Shown one piece after another: positions 16,701 to 24,326 of a stretch of DNA of 64,000 nucleotides (position 1 is the stretch's first letter; each line of letters begins with the position of its first letter). The position numbers were made by a program, and so were the translations under genes. The stretch is from Micromonospora zingiberis (lineage in GTDB: Bacteria > Actinomycetota > Actinomycetes > Mycobacteriales > Micromonosporaceae): positions 1 to 64,000 of the forward strand of contig NZ_SJJR01000005.1 in NCBI RefSeq assembly GCF_004331455.1. The letters run 5' to 3'. The notes beneath the pieces are model-generated. The model saw only the letters and a list, made by a program, of their open reading frames with translations, was not told the origin of the DNA and made no database searches.

Positions 16701-18674
16701 GACCGTTGGCGCCGGGACCGAGGGCGGGGTGGCCACCACGGGTTGATCCTGCAGCGGCGCGGGCCGGACCTGGTGCTCGTGCAGTGGTGCCGGGCGAACC
16801 TCGTGCTGGTGCAGCGGCGCGGGGCGGACGGTGTCGCCGCCCGCTGCCCGCTCCGCTGCGGAGGCGGCCGGCTGCTCCTGAACCGGCCCGGGACGCTCGG
16901 GCCGGTGCTGGTCGGAACGCACGGCGCCGGGACGCTCCCGGCCCGGCCCGGCGGTGTCGGCCCAGTCGCGGGCCCGGACCGGGGTGTCGGGCCGGTCGCG
17001 GGCCGGGACTGATGCCGCAGGCCGGTCGTGGCGTGGCGGGGCGGTGTCGGACCGGTCCCATTCCGGGGCGGGGGAGACCGGTCGGGCCCGCCCGGCGGCG
17101 GGGGAGACCGGTCGATCCTGCTCCGGGGCAGGGGACACCGGCTGGTCGGGCACCACCGACAGGTGACGGCGCGGCGGATCGCGATCGGGCGCGGGCGAGA
17201 CGGGCCGATCGGAACCCGGCCCCTGCGCGGCCGGACGGTCGACGAACCGTTCCGACCCGGGCAGGTCGTGACGTGCGGCTGGTCGCCGGTCGTCGCGTCG
17301 GTCGCCGGTTTCCGGAACTGCGGGACGCTGGTACTCCCGGTGGTCCCGGCCGTTGCTCGGGCGCAACGGGCCCGGCTCCGGCCAGGGCAGGTCGCGGCCC
17401 GGCGGTCCGGCGTACCCCTGCGGATCCCCGGAAGGCGGCTCGGTACGGGCACGCTCCGGCGACCAGTCGGGGCGACCCCCCTCGTCGCGCGGTCCACGGG
17501 CCGGCTCGTCGTCGACGTAACCGTCGGGGTACGGGGCCGCGTCGGGGTCGCCGACGCCGAACTCCTCCCGGTAGCCGTCCACCCTCGGCCCGTCGGCGTA
17601 CGCGGGCTGACCGGGGTGGCTGCTCCACTGGTAGCGGGGGCGCCCCGAGGTGTCGCCTGTGGATCGTCGGTCGGAATCCTCGGCGGGGCGGTGGGCGGCG
17701 GGGCGGCGAACCTCCTCGCCCGGCTCGGATTCCCAACCGCGCTCCGGCCGACCAGCTGGGGAGACCGGAGCGCCACGCCGATACTGATCCCGATCGGTGG
17801 GCTCGGACCGGCGTGGCCGTTGGGCGTACCGGTCGGCATCGCGGTCGCGCCACTCCGGTTCACGCTGCGAATACCGGTCGGGCTCGCGCCGGTCAGGTTC
17901 GCGGCGGTCGGGCTCGCGCCGGTCGGCCTCGCGGCGGTCGGGCTCGCGCCGGTCGGCCTCGCGGCGGTCAGGTTCGCGGCGGTCGGGCTCGCGCCGGTCG
18001 GCCTCGCGGCGGTCGGGCTCGCGCCGGTCGGGTTCGCGGCGGTCGGGTTCGCGGCGGTCAGGTTCGCGCCGGTCAGGTTCGCGGCGGGAGTACCGGTCTG
18101 GGCCGCGTCGCTCGCGCGGCTCGAAGCCGCCTCGGTCCCGGCGATCCGGATCCCGTTGCGGGTACCCGTCGAGGTCGTGCGGGGAGTACCGGTCAGGGTC
18201 GCGTTGGTCGCGGCGCGGCGGCGCGCCGGTGGCCCCCATCGCCTGTGGACCCACGTCGGACCAGGTGACGCCGTCGCGTCCCCGTACCGGCTCGGCGGGC
18301 TGCGACCACCGCCCGTCCGGCCGGGGCTGCGCCGGCCGGTTGCCCGGGTAGGGGGCCTGGTCGTAGGGACGTGCTCCGTTGGCGCTGTCGGGCTGGCGCT
18401 GCTCGAATGCGTCCTGTCGACCCGGCCAGCCGTCCGGCTCGTCGTCCCAGGACCGACCCACGTACGTGCCGTCCGGCCTGGTCGGTGCCAGGGGTGGCAC
18501 CTCGGCCCGCCCGACGGCACTGGCCCGGCCCCGGGCCGGTGGCGGCTGGTGGTCGATGCCGATGTCGCCCGGGTAGCGCTGCCCCGGAAACTGCGGCTGC
18601 CATTCGGTCGTCGGCTCGACGACCCAGGACGGTTCGGCGGGATCATGCCACCGGTCGGCGTAGCCGCGACTCAT
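13713..18674 (-). CDS. Giant Pro-rich, repeat-containing protein with C-terminal WG repeats
   Basis: 1653 residues, no signal peptide and no clear membrane helix. About residues 1-1150 are low-complexity: a run of 5-residue [P/A]DRRE units near residues 200-290, Pro/Arg/Asp-rich stretches, a block of APYADQPDRS units, and long arrays of P[VI]SAPP. From about 1190 there is a helical TPR-like region (LRAVRDRLTDKLASALDNR, LDEALDDGRMALTYAEATG). The last 240 residues hold WG-type repeats such as GLAWVRG and GWGAVDRTGRIVVP. The start ATG has only a weak Shine-Dalgarno. WG/TPR proteins of this kind are usually annotated as unknown; a scaffold or cell-surface-proximal binding role is guesswork. Confidence 0.8.
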   Translation of the reverse strand: MSRGYADRWHDPAEPSWVVEPTTEWQPQFPGQRYPGDIGIDHQPPPARGRASAVGRAEVPPLAPTRPDGTYVGRSWDDEPDGWPGRQDAFEQRQPDSANGARPYDQAPYPGNRPAQPRPDGRWSQPAEPVRGRDGVTWSDVGPQAMGATGAPPRRDQRDPDRYSPHDLDGYPQRDPDRRDRGGFEPRERRGPDRYSRREPDRREPDRREPDRREPDRREPDRREADRREPDRREPDRREADRREPDRREADRREPDRREPDRREPDRYSQREPEWRDRDADRYAQRPRRSEPTDRDQYRRGAPVSPAGRPERGWESEPGEEVRRPAAHRPAEDSDRRSTGDTSGRPRYQWSSHPGQPAYADGPRVDGYREEFGVGDPDAAPYPDGYVDDEPARGPRDEGGRPDWSPERARTEPPSGDPQGYAGPPGRDLPWPEPGPLRPSNGRDHREYQRPAVPETGDRRDDRRPAARHDLPGSERFVDRPAAQGPGSDRPVSPAPDRDPPRRHLSVVPDQPVSPAPEQDRPVSPAAGRARPVSPAPEWDRSDTAPPRHDRPAASVPARDRPDTPVRARDWADTAGPGRERPGAVRSDQHRPERPGPVQEQPAASAAERAAGGDTVRPAPLHQHEVRPAPLHEHQVRPAPLQDQPVVATPPSVPAPTVASAPPAAGPPIHPPVSAPPVHRPVSAPPSVPVSAPPARPPVSAPPARPPVSAPPMQSPVPGPATPGPTSGPPGRPTDQPPRRHAPYTDQPDPQAPYADQPDRSAPYADQPDRSAPYADQPDRQAPYADQADRSAPYADQVARSARSTDQPLVGPPPGRSGGGPDVMDAPAARAGFPAAPPVGGQGPAAVPPAPATRYVPPTPEPSTPAQAEPPSNGPQAWFGSAPPASAATPDRTDAPVFDEHPDRTRRGGSDNNSEAASSFGPVWPATEPEPARPVSPAPFAAGSVSTPPPAEAPRRGSPTSPVSAPPSQGPVQSAPSPRSSTGTARPNSVPPAVDRPATAPPTIDRPASAPPAAERPISGPPMSGPPAAPVSGPPAGPIPAPPRQAPVSAPPAPPVSAPPAAPISAPPFPAAPVSAPPASTTPAPPITAAPISAPPAPPISAPPYTPPISAPPYTPVSAPPYTPVSAPPYTPVSAPPVAAASTSVPASAPTSAPPATAAPISAPPAAPELGAPVTTAPTTTSPESPVSAPPVSAPPADDVQAADDAQAADPAADEEPEPEPPADPEQVLASYRWRLEPETLREVVDDPEELRAVRDRLTDKLASALDNRSRARLLSLRAVASRVLGDLDEALDDGRMALTYAEATGELRRAALAQARLAHVLRWRGEFAEADRLFAEANSAELPDRLRAALHEHAARCCYDQGRLMEACHHFERALDLRGEGDAELLARVRIGLDAVAARAAERGFGPYPRGWDEVLDRDRAPVPARDGGQGLWGYADADGDMVVPARYVEAQPFRDGLAWVRGSEADRWSLIDLTGKVVIAATYLAARPYSDGLAWVVRDESGWLAIDASGEVVVPPGFADVRPFHKGVAAVRREGWGAVDRTGRIVVPTRYHGFHTTLADGRYVDGFTDEGLAVVDLAGRKGVVDRTGQVLVAPAHPVLLIHPVAFLATNGGGRWGALDRRGGPLIDPVFHHPDEVVAEIEALLTDATPVL
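15264..15390 (-). repeat. 24-bp tandem repeats encoding YTPVSAPP
   Basis: In-frame tandem units inside the giant WG-repeat gene; plus-strand unit is GGCGGTGCGGACACCGGCGTG or close variants. The nearly identical units suggest recent expansion and a risk of length variation between strains or in assembly. Confidence 0.7.
16265..16457 (-). repeat. 30-bp tandem repeats encoding APYADQPDRS-like units
   Basis: Six to seven units with period 30 bp within the giant gene, each containing GCGTACGG on the plus strand. The protein units read APYADQPDRS with single-residue changes. Confidence 0.7.
17878..18090 (-). repeat. 15-bp tandem repeats encoding [P/A]DRRE
   Basis: About thirteen consecutive 15-bp units in frame within the giant gene, alternating PDRRE and ADRRE. 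The charged, regular array is predicted to be a rigid or disordered polyampholyte spacer. Confidence 0.75.
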
Positions 18675-19091
18675 CCGCCGGACCCGTCGCGGCGTCCAGG
18701 GCGTGGCCGGTGGGCAGCGGGATGCGTGGGGACGAAGGTGTCCAGCCGTACGGATCCGGCCATGCGGAACCCCTGGACCGGCGTCCGCTCGCTCACGGCC
18801 GCGCCCCGGTGGTCGGCTCGCGTCCGCTCGCTCACGGCGAATGTCACCTCGTCGGAAATGGTCGCGCTGGGCACCCGTCCGGAACCGGCAAACTCGCTTG
18901 TCCGGGCACCGAATGGCTGCGGAAGGAGGGTAGCCGCGCGGGCTTGGTCACCGCCACTGTGGCACCCGCGACGGACCCAAACGTTATCCTACTGATCCGG
19001 ACATTTAGCCCTATGGTGGAATCGGACTTCCGACGATAAGCCGGTCCCGCCGGTCGTGTCGCGCTGCCTGCCGGTGCCGGGTTGGTGTCGC
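18675..19091. other. Intergenic region with a short direct repeat
   Basis: 417 bp between the start of the giant gene and the end of the XRE-cupin gene. GCGTCCGCTCGCTCACGGC occurs twice (18781-18799 and 18820-18838). Around 18975-19035 the base composition drops, and TAGGAT on the minus strand near 18990 is a possible -10 for the giant gene. A short minus-strand frame at 18671-18874 overlaps the giant gene's start and spans the direct repeat; I do not regard it as a gene. No other feature is seen. Confidence 0.5.
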
Positions 19092-19652
19092 TCAGGGATG
19101 TTCCATGACCAGCACGGCGAAGGTGCCCGGTTCGAGGGCCTCGTAGCGATGCGGCGCGTCGCCGGGGAAGGTGGCGTAGTCGCCCGGGCCCAGTTCCACC
19201 TGTTCGTGTTCCGGGCCGCAGCGCAGCCGCCCGGCGCCGACCACCAGGTGCTCGACGCTGCGTGGGGTGTGTGGGTCCGCGGTGCGTACCCGCCCCGGCT
19301 CCAGTTCGATCAGGTAGACGTCGCGGCGGGCGTGCGCGGCGCCGGCGGTCAGCAGCGTGCCGGTGAAGTCGGCGTGCTCGGAGCGGATTCGCGGACCCTC
19401 GCCGGCCCGGATCACCCGCACGGTGGTGGCCGGTGGCTCGACCAGCCGGCTGAACGGTACGTCGAGCGCCACGCCGAGCGCCCACAGCGTCTCCACGCTC
19501 GGGTTGCCGAGTCCCGCTTCGAGTTGCGACAGGGTCGACTTGGCGATGCCGGCCCGGCGGGCGAGCTCGGTCAGCGAGATGCCGACCCGCTGCCGCTCGT
19601 AGCGCAGGGCGGCGGCGATGGTGGCCAGCGGGGGCGAAGGATCCGAGGACAT
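19092..19652 (-). CDS. XRE-family regulator with C-terminal cupin domain
   Basis: 186 residues. An N-terminal helix-turn-helix of the lambda-repressor type (ISLTELARRAGIAKSTLSQ, near residues 24-43) is followed by a cupin beta-barrel (VEHLVVGAGRLRCGPE, LGPGDYATFPGDAPHRYEAL). This architecture is typical of small-molecule-sensing repressors, several of which control amino-acid or amine transport. It is divergent from azlCD with only 66 bp between, so azlCD is its most likely target; the ligand is not identifiable. Confidence 0.88.
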   Translation of the reverse strand: MSSDPSPPLATIAAALRYERQRVGISLTELARRAGIAKSTLSQLEAGLGNPSVETLWALGVALDVPFSRLVEPPATTVRVIRAGEGPRIRSEHADFTGTLLTAGAAHARRDVYLIELEPGRVRTADPHTPRSVEHLVVGAGRLRCGPEHEQVELGPGDYATFPGDAPHRYEALEPGTFAVLVMEHP

Positions 19653-19718
19653 TGTTCGCTCCGTCGGTCAAGTTGTTCTATTTGACGAACGCAAGAGGCG
19701 TGTTCATCATGATGGACT
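19653..19718. promoter_or_regulatory. Divergent promoter/operator between the XRE-cupin gene and azlCD
   Basis: The short spacer is AT-richer than its surroundings. It contains the dyad GTTC-N8-GAAC (within GTTCTATTTGACGAAC, about 19674-19690), a -35-like TTGACG (19682-19687) for azlC and a second small palindrome CATCATGATG (about 19706-19715). The arrangement fits autorepression plus control of azlC by the divergent regulator. This is inference from position and symmetry. Confidence 0.45.
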
Positions 19719-20507
19719 ATGCGTACGCCAGAACGAACATGGGGGGCCGGCATGGTCCGCGACGTCGCCGCCATCGGCGCGGCGATAGTGGCGGTCGGTG
19801 CCTCGTTCGGGGCGGTGGCCGTCGCCGCAGGGCTGCCCGCCTGGGGCGTGATCGCGATGTCCCTGCTGGTCTACGCCGGCGGCGCGCAGTTCATGGCGGT
19901 CGGGCTGGTGGTCGCCGGCAGCCCGGTGGCCGCCGTGCTGGCCGGGCTGCTGCTCAATGCCCGACACCTGCCGTTCGGGCTGACGCTCGGCGACACTGTC
20001 GGCCGCCGGCTGTGGCAGCGGCTGCTCGGCAGTCACCTGATGACCGACGAGACGACCGCCTTCACGCTCGCCCGTCCGGACGGTGACGCCCGGCGCCGGG
20101 CGTTCTGGCTCGCCGGCACCCTGCTTTTCGTGGCCTGGAACGTCGGCACCGGGCTCGGCGTGCTGGCCGGCGGGGTGGCCGGGGACCCGGCCGCGCTCGG
20201 GTTGGACGCCGCGTTCCCGGCCGGCCTGATCGCCCTGCTGCTGCCCAGCCTGCGTGACCGGGACATCCGGCGGGCGGCCCTGGGCGGCGCGGCGGTGGCG
20301 GTACTGACCACGCCGCTGCTGCCGGCCGGCCTGCCGGTGCTGCTGGCCCTGGTCGGGCCGGCGTTGCTGGCGGTACACCGGCTCAGGCAGCCGTCGGCGA
20401 CCCCGACCGGCGCCACCGACGGGTCGGGCCCCGCCGATTCGCCCGCCGAAGCCCGCTCGCTGACCTCCGAGGCGGTGCCGGTCGGCCGGAAGGAGCAGTC
20501 GTGCTGA
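19719..20507 (+). CDS. azlC: AzlC-family branched-chain amino acid exporter subunit
   Basis: 262-residue membrane protein, large subunit of the AzlCD-type export system for branched-chain amino acids or related compounds. The family core is clear: ASFGAVAVAAGL, LLVYAGGAQFMAVG and LLLNARHLPFGL, followed by HLMTDETTAF. About seven hydrophobic segments are predicted, with a C-terminal polar tail. A second possible start at 19752 has GGGGGG upstream; the first ATG is kept because the family usually has a short hydrophilic N-terminus. It overlaps azlD by 7 bp. Confidence 0.88.
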   Translation: MRTPERTWGAGMVRDVAAIGAAIVAVGASFGAVAVAAGLPAWGVIAMSLLVYAGGAQFMAVGLVVAGSPVAAVLAGLLLNARHLPFGLTLGDTVGRRLWQRLLGSHLMTDETTAFTLARPDGDARRRAFWLAGTLLFVAWNVGTGLGVLAGGVAGDPAALGLDAAFPAGLIALLLPSLRDRDIRRAALGGAAVAVLTTPLLPAGLPVLLALVGPALLAVHRLRQPSATPTGATDGSGPADSPAEARSLTSEAVPVGRKEQSC

Positions 20508-20809
20508 TCGCGGTGATCGTGGCGCTGGCCGTCGGGACGTACGCCTTCCGGGTTTCCGGGGTGCTGTTGCGGGACCGGCTCGACCTGCCGGTGTGGGCGC
20601 GACAACTGCTGCCGGTCGGTGCGGCGACCCTGCTGGCGGCCCTGGCGGCGACCGCGGCGCTGACCGAGGTCGGCGGGTTCGCCGGCTGGGCGCGGCCGAC
20701 CGGGGTGCTGGTGGGCGTGCTGCTGGCGTGGCGACGGGCGCCGTTCGTGCTGGTGGTGGTCGGCGCCGCCGCCAGTACGGCGTTGCTGCGTCTGCTCGGC
20801 GTGCCCTGA
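20501..20809 (+). CDS. azlD: AzlD-family transporter small subunit
   Basis: 102 residues with about four transmembrane helices, starting at a GTG inside the end of azlC with GGAAGGAG upstream. The family pattern GTYAFRVSGVLL near the N-terminus and RAPFVLVVVGAAA near the C-terminus are visible. It is the partner of azlC, and the overlap implies coupled translation. Confidence 0.88.
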   Translation: MLIAVIVALAVGTYAFRVSGVLLRDRLDLPVWARQLLPVGAATLLAALAATAALTEVGGFAGWARPTGVLVGVLLAWRRAPFVLVVVGAAASTALLRLLGVP

Positions 20810-20813
20810 GCGG

Positions 20814-21419
20814 TCAGACCGGGTCGCCGATGGCGACCCGGGGCTCCGGGGTGCGCAACTTCCGGAAGGTGATCGCCCGCATGATCGCGTAGAGGTACAG
20901 CGACCCCATCCGCTGGGTGGACTGTGGGAAACGCTCCCGCACCAGCTTTTTGATCTTGCGCGAGATGAGCACCGAGTCGATCACCACACCGATGGCCAGC
21001 GCACCCCACAGCAAGTTGGAGGCCAGCCGGATCACCGGGGGCATCGCCTGGTTCGAGCCGATCAGCACGACCAGCGCGCCACCGAAGAACCAGGTGCCGA
21101 CCGTACGCCGGGAGTCGACCACGTTGCGGGCCAGCAGACGCTCCGGACCCCGGTCACGGGGACCGCCCTCGCGCCGGAACTCCGCGGCCGCCTCGGCCCG
21201 CCGCTCCCGTCGCAGGACCTTCGCCTCCTCCTTGGTCAGGGGCTTCGTCGCACCCGGCGGGCGACGGCCACTGCTGGGGCGCTTCGGCGTCTCCCGTCCC
21301 TTGCTCGGGGTGTAGCCACGCGGACGGGCGGCCTCGTCCAACTCCTCCTCAGCCGGGGTCAGCGGCTCGGAGGCAGGGTCGGCGAGGTCGGCGGACTTAC
21401 GGCGAAACAGCGACGGCAC
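20814..21419 (-). CDS. DUF3043 membrane protein
   Basis: 201 residues from a GTG at 21419. The N-terminal half is highly charged and basic (KEEAKVLRRERRAEAAAEF), and the C-terminal half has two transmembrane segments (WFFGGALVVLIGS and LLWGALAIGVVIDSVLI), followed by RKIKKLVRERFPQSTQRMG. This layout is the actinobacteria-specific DUF3043 family; the function is unknown. The frame extends to an ATG at 21467, but the added residues do not look like the family. It is convergent with azlD, 4 bp apart. Confidence 0.85.
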   Translation of the reverse strand: MPSLFRRKSADLADPASEPLTPAEEELDEAARPRGYTPSKGRETPKRPSSGRRPPGATKPLTKEEAKVLRRERRAEAAAEFRREGGPRDRGPERLLARNVVDSRRTVGTWFFGGALVVLIGSNQAMPPVIRLASNLLWGALAIGVVIDSVLISRKIKKLVRERFPQSTQRMGSLYLYAIMRAITFRKLRTPEPRVAIGDPV

Positions 21420-21503
21420 GCGGCAAGGGTAGCCAACGCCACGTGGTCGGTGCACATCGCGGTGCACCGGCCACGTGCGCGGCTGGCCACGCTGTGGCCC
21501 GGA

Positions 21504-22907
21504 TTACGGCCGCTCGACGTGCGCGCCGAGGTCGGCGAGCTTGGCCTCGAAGTCCTCGTAGCCCCGGTTGATCAGGTCGACGCCGTACACCCGGGAGGTG
21601 CCCTCGGCGGCCAGCGCCGCGATCAGGTGGCTGAAACCGGCCCGCAGGTCGGGGATGACCAGGTCGGCGGCGTGCAGCTTGCTCGGCCCGGCGATCACCG
21701 CCGAGTGCTTGAAGTTGCGCCGGCCGAACCGGCACGGCGTCCCGCCCAGGCAGTCCCGGTAGACCTGGATGTTCGCGCCCATCGTGTTGAGCGCCTCGGT
21801 GTAGCCCAGCCGCTGCTCGTAGACCGTCTCGTGGACGATCGACAGGCCCCGGGCCTGGGTCAGCGCCACGACCAGCGGTTGCTGCCAGTCGGTCATGAAG
21901 CCCGGGTGCACGTCGGTCTCCAGGGCGGTGGCCTGAAGCTCGCCACCCGGGTGCCAGAAGCGGATGCCGCCCTCCTGACCCGGCTGTCCCGGGCGAGGGG
22001 GACGGGTGTCGGTCACCTCGTACTCGCCGCCGACCGAGCGGAACACGTTGAGGAAGGTCATCATGTCGGCCTGCTCGGCGCCGAGCACCTCCACGTGACC
22101 GCGGGTGGCCAGCGCGGCCGCCGCCCAGCTCGCCGCCTCGATCCGGTCCGGGATCGGCCGGTGCGTGTAGCCGTGCAGCCTCGGTACGCCCTGGATCTCG
22201 ATCACCCGGTCGGTGTGCACCTTGATGATCGCGCCCATCTTCTGCAGGATGCAGATCAGGTCGATGATCTCCGGCTCCACGGCGGCGTTGCGCAGCTCGG
22301 TGACGCCCTCGGCCATCACCGCGGTGAGCAGCACCTGCTCGGTCGCGCCCACACTCGGATAGGGCAGCGCGAACTTGGTGCCGTGCAGGCCGTTCGGCGC
22401 GGACAGGTGCAGCCCTTCGGGGGTCTTGTCGACCGTGGCGCCGAACTCCCGCAGGGCCTGGAGGTGGAAGTCGATCGGTCGGGGCCCGATGTGGCAGCCG
22501 CCCAGGTCGGGGATGAAGGCGTGCCCGAGGCGGTGCAGCAGGGGCCCGCAGAACAGGATCGGGATCCGGCTGGAACCGGCGTGCACGTTGATCTGGTCGG
22601 TGCTGGCGCTCTCCACGTTCGCCGGGTCGAAGACCAGCTCGCCGTCCTCGACGCCGTCGCTGACCTTGACGCCGTGCAACCCGAGCAGCCCCCGGACCAC
22701 CTCCACGTCACGGATCTTCGGCACGTCGAACAGCCGGCTCGGGCTGTCGCCGAGCAGCGCGGCGACCATCGCCTTGGAGACCAGGTTCTTCGCGCCGCGC
22801 ACGCGGATCCGCCCTTGCAGCGGGGTGCCTCCGTGTACGACCAGGACGTCGTCGGTCAACGCAACCTCCAGCGCGTGCGTGCTGCCGTTTCGATGTAGGG
22901 ACACCAC
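21504..22907 (-). CDS. murA: UDP-N-acetylglucosamine 1-carboxyvinyltransferase family protein (MurA)
   Basis: 467 residues with the double inverse alpha/beta-barrel pattern of the EPSP synthase-like family. RGAKNLVSKAM carries the conserved Lys-Asn pair (K40, N41), and GGCHIGPRPIDFHL carries the mobile-loop catalytic Cys at C138, the fosfomycin target position. DLRAGFSHLIAAL near the C-terminus is also characteristic. It is longer than the usual 417-425 residues, with an N-terminal extension and an insertion near residue 300 (RPPRPGQPGQEGG). It probably makes UDP-GlcNAc-enolpyruvate for peptidoglycan; a second paralogue elsewhere cannot be excluded. Confidence 0.86.
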   Translation of the reverse strand: MVSLHRNGSTHALEVALTDDVLVVHGGTPLQGRIRVRGAKNLVSKAMVAALLGDSPSRLFDVPKIRDVEVVRGLLGLHGVKVSDGVEDGELVFDPANVESASTDQINVHAGSSRIPILFCGPLLHRLGHAFIPDLGGCHIGPRPIDFHLQALREFGATVDKTPEGLHLSAPNGLHGTKFALPYPSVGATEQVLLTAVMAEGVTELRNAAVEPEIIDLICILQKMGAIIKVHTDRVIEIQGVPRLHGYTHRPIPDRIEAASWAAAALATRGHVEVLGAEQADMMTFLNVFRSVGGEYEVTDTRPPRPGQPGQEGGIRFWHPGGELQATALETDVHPGFMTDWQQPLVVALTQARGLSIVHETVYEQRLGYTEALNTMGANIQVYRDCLGGTPCRFGRRNFKHSAVIAGPSKLHAADLVIPDLRAGFSHLIAALAAEGTSRVYGVDLINRGYEDFEAKLADLGAHVERP

Positions 22908-23082
22908 GGGTCGCTACCCGGGAAGCGGTCGCGCCCAAACGCCCGCGCCCGCGTGTCTCGTCGCCCGGCAGCATAGCCCTCCGTGATGAGAATGGATCCG
23001 GTCACACCGCCTTGGAGGGCATTTATCGGTGATCCGGCACTTTCGTGTACCAGAGACGTCACTGAGGGTGACGGCTTTGCGG

Positions 23083-24267
23083 CTACGCGCCGGGCAGCGC
23101 GAGCATCTGATCCAGCGCCACCCGGGCGTGGTGCGCGGTCTCGGCGTCCACGGTGATCTGGTTGACCACCCGGCCGGCGACCAGCTCCTCCAGCGCCCAC
23201 ACCAGGTGCGGCAGATCGATGCGGTTCATCGTCGAGCAGTAACAGACCGCCCGGTCGAGGAACATGATCTGCTTGTCCGGGTGGGCCAGCGCGAGCCGGC
23301 GGACCAGGTTCAGCTCGGTGCCGACCGCCCACGCCGAACCGGCGGGGGCGGCGGAGATGGTGCGGATGATGTACTCGGTCGAGCCCACCAGGTCGGCCGC
23401 GTTCACCACCTCGTGCCGGCACTCCGGGTGCACCAGCACGTTGACGCCCGGGACCCGCTCACGGACGTCGTTCACGCTGTCCAGCGTGAACCGCCCGTGC
23501 ACCGAGCAGTGCCCACGCCAGAGGATCATCCGTGCGTCGCGGAGCTGCTCGGGCGTCAGCCCGCCGCCCGGCTTGTGCGGGTCGTAGAGCACGCAGTCGT
23601 CCAGCGAGAAGCCCATCTCCAGCACCGCCGTGTTCCGGCCCAGGTGCTGGTCGGGCAGGAAGAGAACCTTCTCACCCTGCTGGTACGCCCACTCCAGGGC
23701 CCGCTGCGCGTTCGACGAGGTGCAGACCACCCCGCCGTTGCGCCCGACGAAGCCCTTGATGTCCGCCGAGGAGTTCATGTAGGTCACCGGGACGGTCTGC
23801 TCGGCGATGCCCAGCTCGGTGAGCACGTCCCAGGCGTTCTCGACCTGCGGCAGCGCGGCCATGTCCGCCATCGAGCAGCCGGCCGCCAGGTCCGGCAGGA
23901 CCACCTTCTGCGCGTCCGTGGTGAGGATGTCGGCGCTCTCGGCCATGAAGTGCACGCCGCAGAAGACGATGTACTCCGCGTCCGGCCGGGCGGCGGCCTC
24001 GCGGGCCAGCTTGAACGAGTCGCCGGTCACGTCGGCGAACTGGATCACCTCGTCGCGCTGGTAGTGGTGGCCCAGCACGAAGACCTTGTCGCCGAGCGCG
24101 GCCTTCGCCGCGGCGGCCCGGGCCACCAGGTCGGGGTCGCTCGGCGCCGGCAGGTCACCCGGACACTCCACGCCACGCTCGGTGGCGGGGTCGCTGCCGC
24201 GGCCGAGAAGCAGCAGCGCAGTGGCGGTGTTGGAGGGCTCAACCCAGGTCGACGTCACGCCTCCCAT
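23083..24267 (-). CDS. nadA: Quinolinate synthase
   Basis: 394 residues from the ATG at 24267. Condenses iminoaspartate with dihydroxyacetone phosphate to quinolinate in NAD synthesis, using a [4Fe-4S] cluster. The expected blocks are present: VLGHHYQRDEV, FCGVHFMAESADIL with a cluster cysteine, PDQHLGRNTA, ILWRGHCSVHGRF with a second cysteine, VHPECRHEVV, and the late CYCSTMNRIDLPHL. The frame is open further upstream, but similarity begins near the chosen start; a GTG 9 bp downstream is an alternative. nadB and nadC are not in the window. Divergent from the glycerate kinase gene. Confidence 0.93.
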   Translation of the reverse strand: MGGVTSTWVEPSNTATALLLLGRGSDPATERGVECPGDLPAPSDPDLVARAAAAKAALGDKVFVLGHHYQRDEVIQFADVTGDSFKLAREAAARPDAEYIVFCGVHFMAESADILTTDAQKVVLPDLAAGCSMADMAALPQVENAWDVLTELGIAEQTVPVTYMNSSADIKGFVGRNGGVVCTSSNAQRALEWAYQQGEKVLFLPDQHLGRNTAVLEMGFSLDDCVLYDPHKPGGGLTPEQLRDARMILWRGHCSVHGRFTLDSVNDVRERVPGVNVLVHPECRHEVVNAADLVGSTEYIIRTISAAPAGSAWAVGTELNLVRRLALAHPDKQIMFLDRAVCYCSTMNRIDLPHLVWALEELVAGRVVNQITVDAETAHHARVALDQMLALPGA

Positions 24268-24326
24268 GGTCCCACAGCACGACCAGTACGCCGCCCCGGC
24301 CGGTGTGGGCTGCCACACTGCCAGGC

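Noticed and set aside
17878..18090. CRISPR-like array
   Set aside because: The 15-bp period is continuous and in frame with a protein repeat ([P/A]DRRE); there are no spacers of unique sequence.
18671..18874. 67-codon minus-strand frame upstream of the giant gene
   Set aside because: It overlaps the giant gene's start codon, includes the short direct repeat twice and shows no domain; most likely untranslated leader.
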